NCBI GenBank assembly: GCA_010279815.1
Contig: QEOQ01000204.1
Span: 1,851,872 to 1,915,871 of the forward strand
From: Brachionus plicatilis
Lineage: Eukaryota; Rotifera; Eurotatoria; Ploima; Brachionidae
Direction of reading: 5' to 3'
Length of the DNA stretch: 64,000 bases
In this document: positions 31,348 through 42,647 of the stretch, piece after piece
Layout of the letters: each line of letters opens with the position of its first letter
Position numbering within the stretch: the first letter of the stretch is position 1
The notes under the pieces: model-generated
Seen by the model: only the letters and a program-made list of their open reading frames with translations
The model's database searches: none
Told to the model about the DNA's origin: nothing
Translations under genes and position numbers: made by a program

Positions 31348-34259
31348 GATTTGTAGATATTAAATTCGGTTGTGACTGAAAGATTCAAGATTCATTTGAA
31401 TTTCGATAAAAAATATTTTAATTGGTTTCTAAAATTTATATAATAAGATATTCAAGAGTCCGTACGATATGCTAAAATTGATTATTTAAATAAGAAACTC
31501 GAATTATTCGTATTCTGAAAATTTCAAGTTCGTCTTTTGATCGCTCTCTCTTTCTTTGCTTCGTTCAAAATTTCAAATTATACTCTCATTTATGCTTGCA
31601 TTTATTATTATTAATTATTTCAAGCGAATTTTTATAATATTTTCCTAATTAACAAACACATGTATTAGATTAATATTTAGATATTTCAAATTGTTCAGAT
31701 ATGTGATAATTTTCATTTAAGCATTAAATATTGAGGGAAAGAATTGGATTTAATTTTGTCTTTGATCTTTTTTTTAAAAAAACTCATATTGTGAGATTTT
31801 TCGAATAATAATTTTACCAAGATATTTTCAAATATTCTGATTTATATTATTTTTTGTCGATCAAAAATTATGAATTGGTAATTTTTTGATTTTTAAAGCT
31901 AAATTTATTAAAAGTTTTAATACTGTCCCAAAAAAATTTGATTGTTTAAATTTATCACTTCTCAAATTTTTTATTTTTTAATTTAAATTTTTACAAAAAA
32001 AAATTAAATTTAAATGATTTTAAAAAAATTGAGTAAATTTGTTTCAATATTCTTTAGCAAAAATGGATCCATACTTTTTGACCGAAATACACTACGGTTC
32101 AGTGCCGTCCTGACTACTTAAAATCTTTAAATATATATTTTGAATAACCTTAATATTTAATTAAAAATTAATAAAAAATTGTGGATTTTTCAAGATAATT
32201 TCATTTTATTGGTTCGGAAAAAAAAGTCTCGCCAACGGTTTCGTTGAAGAACTTATTAATTTCTTATAAAATAGTGATAAGACGCCACTGGGCCGTAATG
32301 CACTGGGCCTGCCAAAAAGTATGGTCCGTTTTTTATCAAGAATTTTATCGAATCCGTATTTTTGTTATATCCTTTAGATTATAGCATCTCAAAAACATTC
32401 TAGCTTGTTTTTTTTTTCACATTGTACTTGTTTAAAAATAAAATTAAAACATAAAAAATATATGTAATATAATATATAATAAACTTAATTAACAGCCAGC
32501 TCAGCATTTTAGAGAGATAATATAAAAAATTTAAATAATTAATAAATTACTATTCAGAGTAATTAACATTTAATAATATTATTAAATTAAAATTTTTATT
32601 TGAATTAATTTTATTTTATTTTATTTTCAAATTTGATATTTAAAACAACAAAATCCACAAAAAGAATTTTAAAATTGGTTAAGAAAATTTTATATTTAAA
32701 TTTTATTGAATTTTTGATTTGTTCATGCTTCCAAAAAACAAAATCGTTTAAATGAAAAGAACGATTAATTTTTTTCTAAATTCCTAAATTTTTTAATAAA
32801 AATTAATGAAGAAGAAATCTTCTTTTAACGCGAGTGCAATTTAGTTTTTTTCGATTTTAAAGGGGCATTTTTCATTCAAAAGAGTATAATATGTAATTGA
32901 CAAGCAAGCAGTAAAGTGAATTAGAGAATTGATTTAATAATTGTTATGAAAAATTGAATGTTTTATCAAAATATAAAAGTAAGAATTTAACTTAAAATTC
33001 ATTCTTATCTTATATTTTTTATATTTTCTTGTGGAATATGTTAGACTTCAATTAATACATTAACCTTTATTCACATAAGCTTTTGCAAAATTATTTTTTT
33101 TCCTTAAAAAACATATAAAATGCCTTGTTAAAATATGCATAATAAATGAAAATAAAACATGATAAAACAATAAAACATGAAACAAGCGAATGTATTTGTC
33201 GAAAATGAACATGAAAACTTAGCTGTCCTAAAAATTAGAATTTTAAATTGATTTAAAAAAATAAAATTTCTTTGAAATTTAACTTAAGACATTAATTAAA
33301 GTACCCTAATTTATAACCCTAGTTTCTCTGGAAAAATACAATTCCTTTAAAATCCCAAATTTAGGTTTTTAATTTGTCAGGATCTCGAATAGGAATCCTG
33401 AATGAATCTATGGGAAAAAATTCGATGAGATCTTTAAATAATTTTATTGAAATTTTTGTGGGGTCCTTTTTGTTCACTTGTCAAAAAGGATGTCTTAATA
33501 CCTTATGAAAATCAGTCATCTATTGAAAATATAATCAAACCAAAAATAGTAAGAATTACCATAATTTTAGTTTGTAATATTTTCTACTTCTTTTGATAAT
33601 TTTTTATTATATTTGTGGTATAATTTACTATTTTTATGGTATTTCTTACTATTTTTGTGGTTTGATAATATTTTCACTCATTTTTTTTACTCAATTTGCT
33701 GAATCTTATTCAAAATAGTTTTTTTTTATTAGATTTGTGTCACTTTTCTTAAATTAGTTTTTTTTATATCTGATTAGTTATGATATACTAAATAAATTAC
33801 AAATAAATCAAATTAATCCCGACATTATTAAATTAGTGGTACATTTTACTCTTTTTGTGGTTTCAAAATATTACGGCTCAAATCAATATCAGTAATCACA
33901 AAATCTTTCGATAATTGAAGTTTGTTTTAAAGTAGAAGGTAAAAACTCGTTCATATTGATTAGTTGACTGATGACATTTAATCGTTGGCTTTGTTAATTA
34001 CTACTTAATTCATCTGATTTTTATTGAAATATTGAATTTGTTTTGAATTTTTGTTACAGTTATTGCTATGAAGAAGATTAGTGTTTTTTTTAGCCATTCG
34101 TCAAAAAAATTTTTTTATTTTATTATTTAATAAGTTACGTTTTTATTAAATTTGTAGTGTTTTGGTTGAATTTGTTATAAAAATGAGTTAATAGTTGAAA
34201 ACTTATCTATTTAGTAGTAATTTAAATAATTTTTACAAATTAGTTATTTTTTTTATTTA
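31348..34259. other. Intergenic upstream of MED13
   Basis: The first few hundred bases should include the MED13 promoter and leader; on the minus strand 31538-31560 is GA-rich (AAAGAAAGAGAGAGCGATC), a plausible GAGA-type promoter element. 32059-32335 is an inverted-repeat element. 33560-33670 has weak repetition of a TTTGTGGTATAATTTACTAT-like motif. No gene seen. Confidence 0.45.
32059..32335. mobile_element. Inverted-repeat element (MITE-like)
   Basis: AAAATGGATCCATACTTTTT at the left pairs with the inverted right end (AAAACGGACCATACTTTTTG). Imperfect pairing continues inward for about 50 bp (CACTACGGTTCAGTGCCGTC against CATTACGGCCCAGTGGCGTC). The region is markedly more GC-rich than its flanks. 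No target duplication identified. Confidence 0.65.
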
Positions 34260-34512
34260 CAGTACTAATTCGTCACGTGGAATTTACGTTCGTAAAATTA
34301 CGTAAATTTACGATATTTTACGTAATTTTACCTTATTTTACTTTGGCCAAAAAATGGCCGAATTTATGTAAATTTTGGCAATTTTACAGTTTCAAAGAAA
34401 ACTTTCTTCGGCTAAATGACAACCATTAATCATTTTAAAAAGATTTTTACGAACGCAAATTTACGTAAATTGACCTTATTTTACGTAAATTCCACGTGAC
34501 GAATCAGTACTG
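34260..34512. mobile_element. Tc1/mariner-type MITE rich in TTTACGTAAA
   Basis: 253 bp with TA on both outer sides (34258-34259, 34513-34514). The ends are CAGTACTAATTCGTCACGTG at the left and CAGTACTGATTCGTCACGTG inverted at the right. The interior carries repeated ACGTAAATTTACG-like sequence. The ends resemble the larger element at 52385-53505 (CAGTG...GACACGTGGG), so they are one family. Confidence 0.85.
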
Positions 34513-34949
34513 TATATCGTAATATTTTTAGATCATAATCAAAATTCATGTGTAATTTTTATAAATAAGAATATGTTAGGAAAAAAATAAGATTCTTGCT
34601 TAAAATTTCTTAAAAATTCCAAAGTCAGTATTTTTAAAGAATCTATGAGAGTTTTTATGATGCTTCCTAAGGTTTCTAAAGGATTCCAAAGAGACATACA
34701 TGTATAAGGATTAATCCTTGTAGAAAAGTGAATTTTCTTTTTGCGATGAACGAGCAAATCGAGACGAGCTATTAAGGGTGTCTAAGAGAATCACTAAGTG
34801 CAGTGAAAAAAGACCGGTGATGTCCAAAATTGAGATTAATACACACGATAAAAAAATAATACCAAACAAAATTTAATTTTTCCTTTTAAATTATTTTGAA
34901 TTTAACCTTGAAAAGTTTATAACTTATCAACTTTTAATCATTATCTTTA

Positions 34950-35650
34950 GTCATTCTTTGTAATCTTATAACTGCAAAAGAGAGGAACTGCAAAAAGACC
35001 AAAACAATGTATTAAAAACACATTTATAAGTCGAGGGTGTGATCTATGCAAGAAGCTATACACAAGCCATATAAGACCTCATTTAGAGTTTTCGGTCCCA
35101 GTATGGTCACCACAAAATGTCATGGGAATAGCTTTGCTTGAAGAAGTCCAACGTAGAATATGAAAGGTGCCATCTGTAAATAGGAATATGAACTATGCAG
35201 AGCTCCTAGTTAAAATGAAACTCACCACACTCGAAACAAGAAGAAAAAGAGGAGATCTGATCCAAATGTATAAAATCATCAATTGTCTTGAAAACATTAA
35301 CCTTTATCAAAGACCGATGCTTAGAAATAAAATTGGTATAAATGGTCCAGCTGCCTCAACGAAAGGACACAGTAAACGTATCAGATCACAGAGCTTTACA
35401 GTAAGAGAAATAAATGATCACTATGCCTCGTCAATTCCAGAATGAATTTCCTCATCAAATAGAGTGTCAGTCTTGTGGAATATCCTTCCAAACAATGTTG
35501 TAGAATCAGATAATTTAAACAAATTCAAACAAGGTTAGACATGCGGCTATCAAAAAGTGAAGAAGAGATGAGTTGAATAGGAGCCATTCAGAAAATCAGG
35601 GAAACTGACAAGACCGTCAAACGGACAAGAACTTCCATTATAAGAAAAAA
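34950..35650 (+). pseudogene. Non-LTR retrotransposon (jockey/CR1-like) ORF2 3' fragment
   Basis: Interrupted plus-strand reading gives RPHLEFSVPVWSPQN and LEEVQRR before ATG 35167. It continues as 92 codons containing LTTLETRRKRGDLIQMYKII and an F-T-V-R-E-I-ND motif, then after a stop VLWNILPNNVVES and FKQG. This order (YAAPVWSP, LE.VQRRATK, L..LE.RR.RGD, ND.NSLP) is the well-known region following the reverse-transcriptase domain in animal LINEs. Several stops show it is dead. Confidence 0.85.
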
Positions 35651-36776
35651 AATTTTCTTTTTTTAAATTTAATTGAAAGAAAAACTAGGCAAATGCAATT
35701 TAATTTTTTAGTTTGTCAAAGAATATAAAATTTAACAGAGTAAGTTTTTTGTTTGATTAAAATTTTTAATTTTTCTGGTGCTGATTTTGTCGTACTATTT
35801 TTTATTAAACTTATCAACTCGGTCAAACTAATCAGTTGATTGTATTTTATTGAATTGTAAAATTTAAAATGGTTGCTTTTTTTTGTTATTTAAAATTTCT
35901 TAAAGTGATTAAAATTATCAATTTATAAAAAAATTTGTTCTTTGGCTTTTTTTGTTCTTGAATTACTGATCTTATTAAATTTTGCCCTAATTTATTTCCT
36001 CTACTTTTTTTTTTTTTCAAATTTTATTATGAATTAATATTAAAGCGTCATTTAGGAAAAAAATTAAATCGTCAATTAAAATAAAAGTCAATTTAATGTT
36101 TTATTAGTAAATCAAAAGTATTATTAATCACAAGTAATTTAATGCATTGCACAAAAAAAAGTCAAGTCAAGTTGAAAAAAATCATCAATTAATAAACAGT
36201 TATTATCAATTAAAAAAATAAATGACTCTTTAATATGCGACTTTAATTTCCTAAATTGTGGCATGATGATGTGGCATGCTTCAGCTAGAAAGGAATCCAA
36301 AAATTCTTCACTTTATGACTTATCTCACTTTGAACCTAATACAATTCCTAAAATGATACTAGTTCATTATTAAACAGTAATTAATGAAATTTTTTTGTCA
36401 TTTAATTTTTTCAAAAAACAATTAATTAAAATTTATGTAAGTTAATTATTCTCATTGATAATTAATAATAATAAGCTCTATTTTATTTTAAAAAAATTCG
36501 TTGCTTTTTTGTTCTATGCAATATTAATAATTGTCATTTAATCTTTTAAAATGACAACTAATTCTTTAAGGATGTTAACACTTGCATATCATAGATTAAA
36601 TAAAACCTGCCATAATTTTAATATAAATTACCATAAATTAAATAAATCATAATAAAATAAAAATTGCAGAAATATTTTTAATACAATGTTCCCAAAAAAA
36701 ATATTTTATTATCAATTTTACATGAAATAGATCAAATATCAAAAAAAAATAAAAAATTACTCAAAAAAATTTTTGA
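35651..36776. other. Intergenic AT-rich
   Basis: No supported gene. A 36-codon plus-strand frame at about 36262-36375 (SARKESKNSSLYDLSHFEPN) is slightly protein-like but isolated. Confidence 0.4.
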
Positions 36777-36992
36777 TTAGTTACTTTTTTTTTGTTTACA
36801 TTTATCTATTAGACAAAAATAGTAAAATGTTTTTTGCAAAGCCTTACCACAAGCTTTGCATAATTTACTCACATTGTCAGTAGTTTTTCTGACCCTTATT
36901 ATTCGGTCCTGGAGCTGTTTCATCGTCGTCGTATATAATGTTTTTTTCTGGGTCTCATTGATCTGATGGTTGAATCTGTAGACTCTATTGAT
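36777..36992 (-). other. Orphan exon-like frame ending in a four-cysteine module
   Basis: The minus-strand frame is open from 36992 to TAA 36777 (71 codons) and stands out in base composition from its AT-rich surroundings. It reads as a helical, basic segment (FNHQINETQKKTLYTTTMKQ, LQDRIIRVRKTTDNVSKL) and then C-x2-C-x11-C-x4-C (CKAC ... CLIDKC) close to the stop. AG acceptors occur at the start of the open frame, so it may be a terminal exon of a gene with its other exons upstream, or a dead remnant. I do not recognise the family. Confidence 0.35.
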
Positions 36993-37560
36993 TCAATTAT
37001 TTAATTTTTTTTTATTTTATAAAAATATTCAAATTAAAAAAAATATCAGTCAGCCGATCAGTCAGTCCGAGCAAAATAAAAAATTTTTAATCAGAAAATG
37101 ATTTTTTACTTTAATTTTTTTTAAAAAATAAAAAAAAAATTAAATAATTGATTCATCGAAAAAAATAAGTTAAATTAGTTTTTTTAAAATTGATTATTAT
37201 TTTTTTTAATTAAAAATCTGAATTTTTTTTGTCACAAGCCTTAGTCAATTGAAGTCATTTAACTTAAATTTTTCATTTTTTTCAAAGTCAATTCTCAATT
37301 TTGTTTTCAAGTTATTTTAATGACTTTTACTTTAACTTGTGACTAAAAAAACAAGTGAGGTTATAAAAAAATATTGTCCGACATGGACGTCCGGCTGGCG
37401 ATACGATTTTATTAAAACCACTAATAAATTAGATTATATTACGCGATTCTTTTTGATGACGATTATTTAATTTAAATGATATTTTTACTAAAGACTTTTA
37501 TTTTGATTATTTATCCTTTATTATTTTTGTTTTTTTTTTATATTATTTGAATTTATTTAA

Positions 37561-37640
37561 ATTTTTTTTATCTATTTTTATTCTGAAGAAGCATTAGCTC
37601 TGTACAGATAAACAATAAAATCAAATAAATAGGCTTGTTA
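37561..37640 (+). repeat. Retroelement 3'-end-like fragment
   Basis: TTCTGAAGAAGC ... CTGTACAGATAAACAATAAA, followed by a TAAA-rich tail. The same CTGAAGAAG lead occurs at 13313 and 63715, and ACAGATAAACAAATAAATAA at about 3415. Such hairpin-plus-tail sequences commonly mark 3' ends of LINE or Penelope-like copies; identification is tentative. Confidence 0.35.
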
Positions 37641-37839
37641 TCAATTATTACATCAAGTAGTCTCTTAAAATTATTAGCAGTCTTTTTTAAATTGTAAAAA
37701 AAAATTTTACTTGACAAGAATATTTCCATTTTGGCAAACAAAAAAAAGATTAACTAGTTCAAAATTATCCAAAATTAAATTTGATGGAAATTTCATTGTT
37801 GAACATCGACTCTAAAGAAAAAAAATTTTTTTATAAAAA

Positions 37840-38660
37840 ATCTTAAATTTGAATTAAACCTTGACCAAAAAGAAAAAAAATCTTAAATTTGAATTAAACT
37901 TTGACCAAAAAGAAAAAAAATCTTAAATTTGAATTAAACTTTGACCAAAAAGAAAAAAAATCTTTTTAATAAAAAATCTTAAATTTGAATTAAATTTTGA
38001 CCAAAAAGAAAAAAAATCTTAAATTTGAATTAGACTTTGACCAAAAAGAAAAAAAATCTAAAATTTGAATTAGACTTTGACCAAAAAGAAAAAAAATCTT
38101 TTTAATAAAAAGTCTTAAATTTGAATTAAATTTTGACCAAAAAGAAAAAAAATCTTAAATTTGAATTAGACTTTGACCAAAAAGAAAAAAAATCTTTTTA
38201 ATAAAAAATCTTAAATTTGAATTAAACTTTGACCAAAAAGAAAAAAAATCTTAAATTTGAATTAGACTTTGACCAAAAAGAAAAAAAATCTAAAATTTGA
38301 ATTAGACTTTGACCAAAAAGAAAAAAAATCTTTTTAATAAAAAATCTTAAATTTGAATTAAATTTTGACCAAAAAGAAAAAAAATCTTAAATTTGAATTA
38401 GACTTTGACCAAAAAGAAAAAAAATCTTTTTAATAAAAAATCTTAAATTTGAATTAAACTTTGACCAAAAAGAAAAAAAATCTTAAATTTGAATTAGACT
38501 TTGACCAAAAAGAAAAAAAATCTTTTTAATAAAAAATCTTAAATTTGAATTAAATTTTGACCAAAAAGAAAAAAAATCTTAAATTTGAATTAGACTTTGA
38601 CCAAAAAGAAAAAAAATCTTTTTAATAAAAAATCTTAAATTTGAATCAAACTTTGATATC
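37840..38660. repeat. Minisatellite with two interleaved unit types
   Basis: About 18 tandem copies of a unit near 40 bp (core CTTAAATTTGAATTARACTT then TGACCAAAAAGAAAAAAAAT). At intervals of two or three units, an extra 16-17 bp (TTTTTAATAAAAAATC) is inserted, giving a longer unit of about 57 bp. The alternation of short and long units forms a higher-order repeat. Copies differ mainly at an A/G (ATTAAAC/ATTAGAC) and C/T position. Confidence 0.93.
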
Positions 38661-39267
38661 AAGGTCAAAATTTTCAAATATTGCCTAATTTTCATCTCGA
38701 TCTAATTAAAAGTGCGGAATAAAAAATAAATCAATTTTTTTCTGATCAAAGTTAAACTGTAAAATTGTGCAACTACACAAATAAAATTTGACTAGAGTTT
38801 TATTTTAAAAATTTTCCACATTGACCAACAAAAAAAAAGAAAAAAAAAAACTCGTTAAATTTCAATAATTTTATTATTTTAAGTTAATTTTTAAATAATT
38901 TTGTTGTTGTTTACTAATCCACAAATAAATAAATTCAATCACTAAACCAAGTCACACACACTTCGAACAAATTGAATAAAATTCTAAAAATACGTACAGG
39001 CCCTCAATGCCCAACCAACTCAAATCAAATCAAGCCAACTCATATTTACAATTGTACAAATCATCGAGGAAAATAATTGAGAGAGAGAGAGAGAGAGAAA
39101 AAAAAGCTAATCCACCACAAAACAAAATAAACAATAAAAGTGCCGAGTGCCAAAAAATCGCCGCATCTTACCTAAGCATTTGGGAGCAAAAAAAGAGAAG
39201 ATAGGAGCTGTCGAGAACGCCGCAAATCCCATCGCCAAACCCAAACCAACAAGACCAATTGAACACA
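38661..39267. other. MED31 3' flank
   Basis: AT-rich sequence with a GA microsatellite at about 39079-39098. A plus-strand frame at 39007-39204 crosses the GA run and is antisense to the probable MED31 3' UTR; I do not regard it as a gene. Confidence 0.5.
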
Positions 39268-40455
39268 CTAGGATTTTTGCTTGAGTGGCGCGCCGACCAT
39301 GCTGCCACTGGCCTTGCTCTTCAGCCCACTCGCTTCCGCACTGCTCTGCTCGCCCTCCGCCCCACTCGCCTCGCTCACCATCGCCTTGACCGTTTTTATG
39401 AACGACTCCTGATTGTACTTCCAGTGCAACATCTGCTGCTCGCATATAAAGTGGACACAATTTTTGTCTTTTATCATCTGCTGCAGCTCATCATGCTGTA
39501 TCAACTCCAAAAAGAACAAACACTCCGGGTACCTGATAAACTGGACGTACTCGGGCTTTTTCCAGTACAGCAAATACTTGAGGTAATTTTTAAACGAGTC
39601 GTTGTCAAACATGCCCTGTTTGGCCAAAAAGTGAAGATAGTTCGGATTGGCCAAACACTGCACGAACTCAAGCTCGACCAAAAAACGCCTGCGCTGCTGC
39701 TTCTCGTTCAGCTCCCTTTCTTTCAGCTCTCTTTCTTTCTGCAGCTCGCGCTCTCGCTCGCTCACTTGCTGCTGCTGATGATGCTGCTGCTGCTGCTGCT
39801 GCTGCTTGAGCATGTACTGCTGGCTGTAGTAGTCGGTGTTGTCGAAGTTGAGCTCGTAGTTTTGATGCTGATAGGCGTTGGCGGCGCCGAATTGGTCGTG
39901 GGACTGGTACGCGTGGTTGTATTGGGCGTAGGAGTTGTTGTAGGGCGAGTTGACGAGCATGGTCGGCGTGGACGGAATAGAAGAGGAGGAGTGGTGGAGC
40001 GGCGGGTGGGCCTGGTGGTACTGGTGCTGGGGGGTGAGCGGCAGGGACTGGTAGTGGGGCTGGGAGGCGGCGGCGGCGACCGGGGACTGGTTGGGCATGG
40101 GCGAGCTTATTTGATACTGGGCCGCTGGCGAGTTTATGTTGGAGTTGGCGGCCATGGGCGAGTAGATGTGCTGCGACTGGGCCATCAGCGGCGACTGGAT
40201 GTGCTGCTGGATCTGGGAGGTGCGCGGCGAGTTCAAGGCGTGCTGGTAGCCGGACGACTGCTGCTGCATCGGCGAGTTCATCGACTGGTAGGCTGGAGCG
40301 ATCGGCGGCTGCTGCATGGGCAGCATGGCCGGCTGGGCGGGCGCCGGCGACGCCGCCGACATCGCGCTCGAGTAGCGCATCTGCTGGCTCTGGTAGTACT
40401 GGGGCGGCGCGGGCGCCACTGGGTTGCCCAGCGGCGGCCCCGATGTGGATGACAT
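39268..40455 (-). CDS. MED31: Mediator complex subunit 31 with a long Q/P/S-rich N-terminal extension
   Basis: A single-exon frame of 395 residues. Residues about 257-350 are a textbook MED31 core (LVELEFVQCLANPNYLHFLA, NYLKYLLYWKKPEYVQFIRYPECLFFLELI, CEQQMLHW). MED31 is a small subunit of the Mediator middle module contacting MED7. The human protein is about 131 residues; here some 254 extra residues precede the core. They are rich in Gln, Pro, Ser, Ala, Tyr and His, with many NSP/QSP motifs, a poly-Gln run (KQQQQQQQQHHQQQQ) and a charged ERERELQKERELKERE helix just before the core. A 45-residue Ala/Ser/Gly/Lys tail follows. ATG 40455 is preceded by GCC (good context). The coding sequence is very GC-rich, as in MED13. 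Confidence 0.93.
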   Translation of the reverse strand: MSSTSGPPLGNPVAPAPPQYYQSQQMRYSSAMSAASPAPAQPAMLPMQQPPIAPAYQSMNSPMQQQSSGYQHALNSPRTSQIQQHIQSPLMAQSQHIYSPMAANSNINSPAAQYQISSPMPNQSPVAAAASQPHYQSLPLTPQHQYHQAHPPLHHSSSSIPSTPTMLVNSPYNNSYAQYNHAYQSHDQFGAANAYQHQNYELNFDNTDYYSQQYMLKQQQQQQQHHQQQQVSERERELQKERELKERELNEKQQRRRFLVELEFVQCLANPNYLHFLAKQGMFDNDSFKNYLKYLLYWKKPEYVQFIRYPECLFFLELIQHDELQQMIKDKNCVHFICEQQMLHWKYNQESFIKTVKAMVSEASGAEGEQSSAEASGLKSKASGSMVGAPLKQKS

Positions 40456-40539
40456 GGCTGGCTCTGAGGTTAGATGAGGTTGGCTCGCGTGGAAGGTGTT
40501 GGGCCCCTGTGTGCCGATATAGACATGTGCCTGGGCGTT

Positions 40540-40609
40540 TTGGATGATGCTTGGATGATGCTTGGATAATGCTTGGATAATGTTTGGATGATGTTTGGAG
40601 AATGCTTGG
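40540..40609. repeat. 11-bp minisatellite upstream of MED31
   Basis: About six copies of TTGGATGATGC with G/A and C/T variants, 85-155 bases upstream of the MED31 ATG, in its leader or promoter. Regular 11-bp spacing would place the copies on nearly the same helical face. Confidence 0.8.
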
Positions 40610-40867
40610 TTTTTTGTTTGCTAAGCAAATGATTCCTAAAGTAAAATTAAACAAGTCAAATAATATATAAAGAGTTTTGTTATTTAAAACTTAATTATCA
40701 AACTAGAAATTGAAATCGTAATTGAGTATATGCACAAAAAATGGTGTGTATGAAGGATATTAATTGTCTTGTCTAGTTCAAATGACATAATGTATGTTCA
40801 CCTGTGGAAATTTTAACAAATCAGTGCAGGCTTTCAGCTAAAAATATTTGAAAAAATACCAAGAAAA

Positions 40868-42010
40868 ATTAGATTTTTGAGCAGAAGATTTTTAGCGTTT
40901 TGCAATTTTTTAACTTTCTCTTTTTATCATATCTTAATAAAGTCATTTTAATTGCTTTTTTGGAATTTTTTTTTTTGATTTATATTCAAAAAAAAATATA
41001 TTTATAAAATTAAAGAAATCCCAAAAAAATGGAACTTTTGAGCAGAAAATTTTTAGCATTTCACAATTTTTTTTTCTTTTTTTATCATATCTCTAGGAGT
41101 CCCTTCGGGAGAAATCTCAAGTTCTCCAGACATATCAAAGCCCAATCTAATAAGGCCATCTCCGTCCTTGGACAGCTAAGGCGAACGTTTAAATTCAAAA
41201 CACTATGATGTGCATATTTCAGGCCCCATTTGAAGTATGCAGCAGTGGTTTGGTGCCCCTTCATTGCCTAGGACAGCAACATTCTTGAGAAAGTGCAAAG
41301 AAGAGCAACAAAACTTGTTCCGAGAATCCGTAACTTCAGCTACAGCGATCGCCTTTCCATCTTGGGTTTGCCCATTCTGAACGAACGCTGGACCAAAGGA
41401 GACATGATCCAAATGTTTAAGTTTAGAAACGGCTTAAATAGCATAGATTGGGTCAGACCTCCCCTGCATTGCAGCTCGCTTTCCCAATCTGGGCCAGCCC
41501 AAGGCATTAGAGCGCACAAGAGGCGTCTCTCCGTCCAAGCACCTACCAACTGCGCCCAACGTGAAAACTTTTTCACAAATCGTGTCATCAGAGAGTGGAA
41601 CAGCCTACCTGAGCCAGTAATCAGTGTCTCGACTGTAAACCAGTTCAAGAACAGTCTCGACGCTTGGAAGTATTCCAGCGGACATCGGGTCCAGCGCCCC
41701 GGTGTTACTAGGCCTTCATGATTCTTTAATGACCGCCACACTCCAAGTATTAGAGAGATCTAAACAACAATTATTCTCTAAGGTCAATGTAAAGCAGCTA
41801 CCATAGACGGCTTCCGTAGTAAGTCGTCTCCGCAAGCCTGCTTGATGTAGCTTATAATTATTATTATTATTATCTTAATATGAAAAAATCAAATTCAAAT
41901 TATTTTTTTAAGATATATCTTTTGATTTATTTTTAAAATTATTTTTCAAAAAAACGTATTTAAAAAATTTAAGAAAATCCCTAAAAAATAGAACTTTTGG
42001 ACACCAAATC
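40868..42010. repeat. Degenerate tandem repeat of about 150 bp interrupted by a LINE
   Basis: A segment containing GGAACTTTTGAGCAGAAAAT, ATTTTTAGCATTTCACAATT and TTTTTATCATATCTT occurs as neighbouring imperfect copies at about 40868-40935, 41028-41092 and (downstream of the LINE) 41975-42030. The LINE fragment 41088-41870 was inserted at the TATCATATCTT position, splitting a copy. Confidence 0.55.
41088..41870 (+). pseudogene. Non-LTR retrotransposon (jockey/CR1-like) 3' end
   Basis: Plus-strand reading: GVPFGRNLKFSRHI and KAISVLGQLRRTFK, a stop, YFRPHLKYAAVVWCPF, then a 142-codon frame from 41293 with QRRATKLVPRIRNFSYSDRL, LGLPILNERWTKGDMIQMFK, RENFFTNRVIREWNSLPEPV and SVNQFKNSLDAW. This is the post-reverse-transcriptase region of an animal LINE. 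The 3' tail ends in an (ATT)n run at about 41853-41870. Internal stops upstream and loss of the 5' part show a truncated, inactive copy, but it is much better preserved than the one at 34950. Confidence 0.9.
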
Positions 42011-42611
42011 TTCAAACATTCACGCTATTTTATTTGATTATAATTTTTTGGTATGAAAAAATTACTTTATTTTATTTAAATTAAAATAAAATTTTAAGTA
42101 ATACCAAGCACTAAAGTTAGTCACTCTAGTAAGGCCATCTTTTAATTTATTTTCTTTTAATTTATTTTTAATAAAATAAAATAACATGGCTAAAAAGTTG
42201 CAAATTTTCAGCAATCTAAATTTCAAAAAGATTTATAATGGTAAACTATTTTTAAACCTCATATTAATGTAATCAAAATTAAAATATTTAGTGAAAAGAG
42301 AAAACAAACTTTTTATTATTTTTTACAATTAAGTTTATTTAAGTTTAAAAAATTATAAAAAATCAAATTAAATCATTCAAAAAAATTAACCAATTCAAAG
42401 ACATCTAGGAAAAAATTGTCTCCTTCAGGAATAAAACACTAATACTTTTCCATCATTTTTTTATATAATTTATTCAATGTCATTTCTTTTAATTTATTAA
42501 AAAAATTATTCAATTAAAAAAACATGGCAAAAAAAAGTTACACATTGCAGTTAATATTAAAAAATGTTTAATATAGCAATTTTTTTTGTTAGTAAAATGC
42601 GGAATTTAATA

Positions 42612-42647
<36 letters not shown>

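Noticed and set aside
39007..39204. 65-codon plus-strand frame with a RERERE run
   Set aside because: The run is a GA microsatellite and the frame is antisense to the probable MED31 3' UTR.
39259..40452. 397-codon plus-strand frame opposite MED31
   Set aside because: Mirror of the Q/P/S-rich MED31 frame (poly-Leu from poly-Gln codons); the minus strand carries the conserved MED31 core.
39668..40654. 328-codon minus-strand frame overlapping MED31 in another frame
   Set aside because: Ala/Pro/Arg-rich out-of-frame reading of MED31 plus the 11-bp promoter repeat; no independent evidence.
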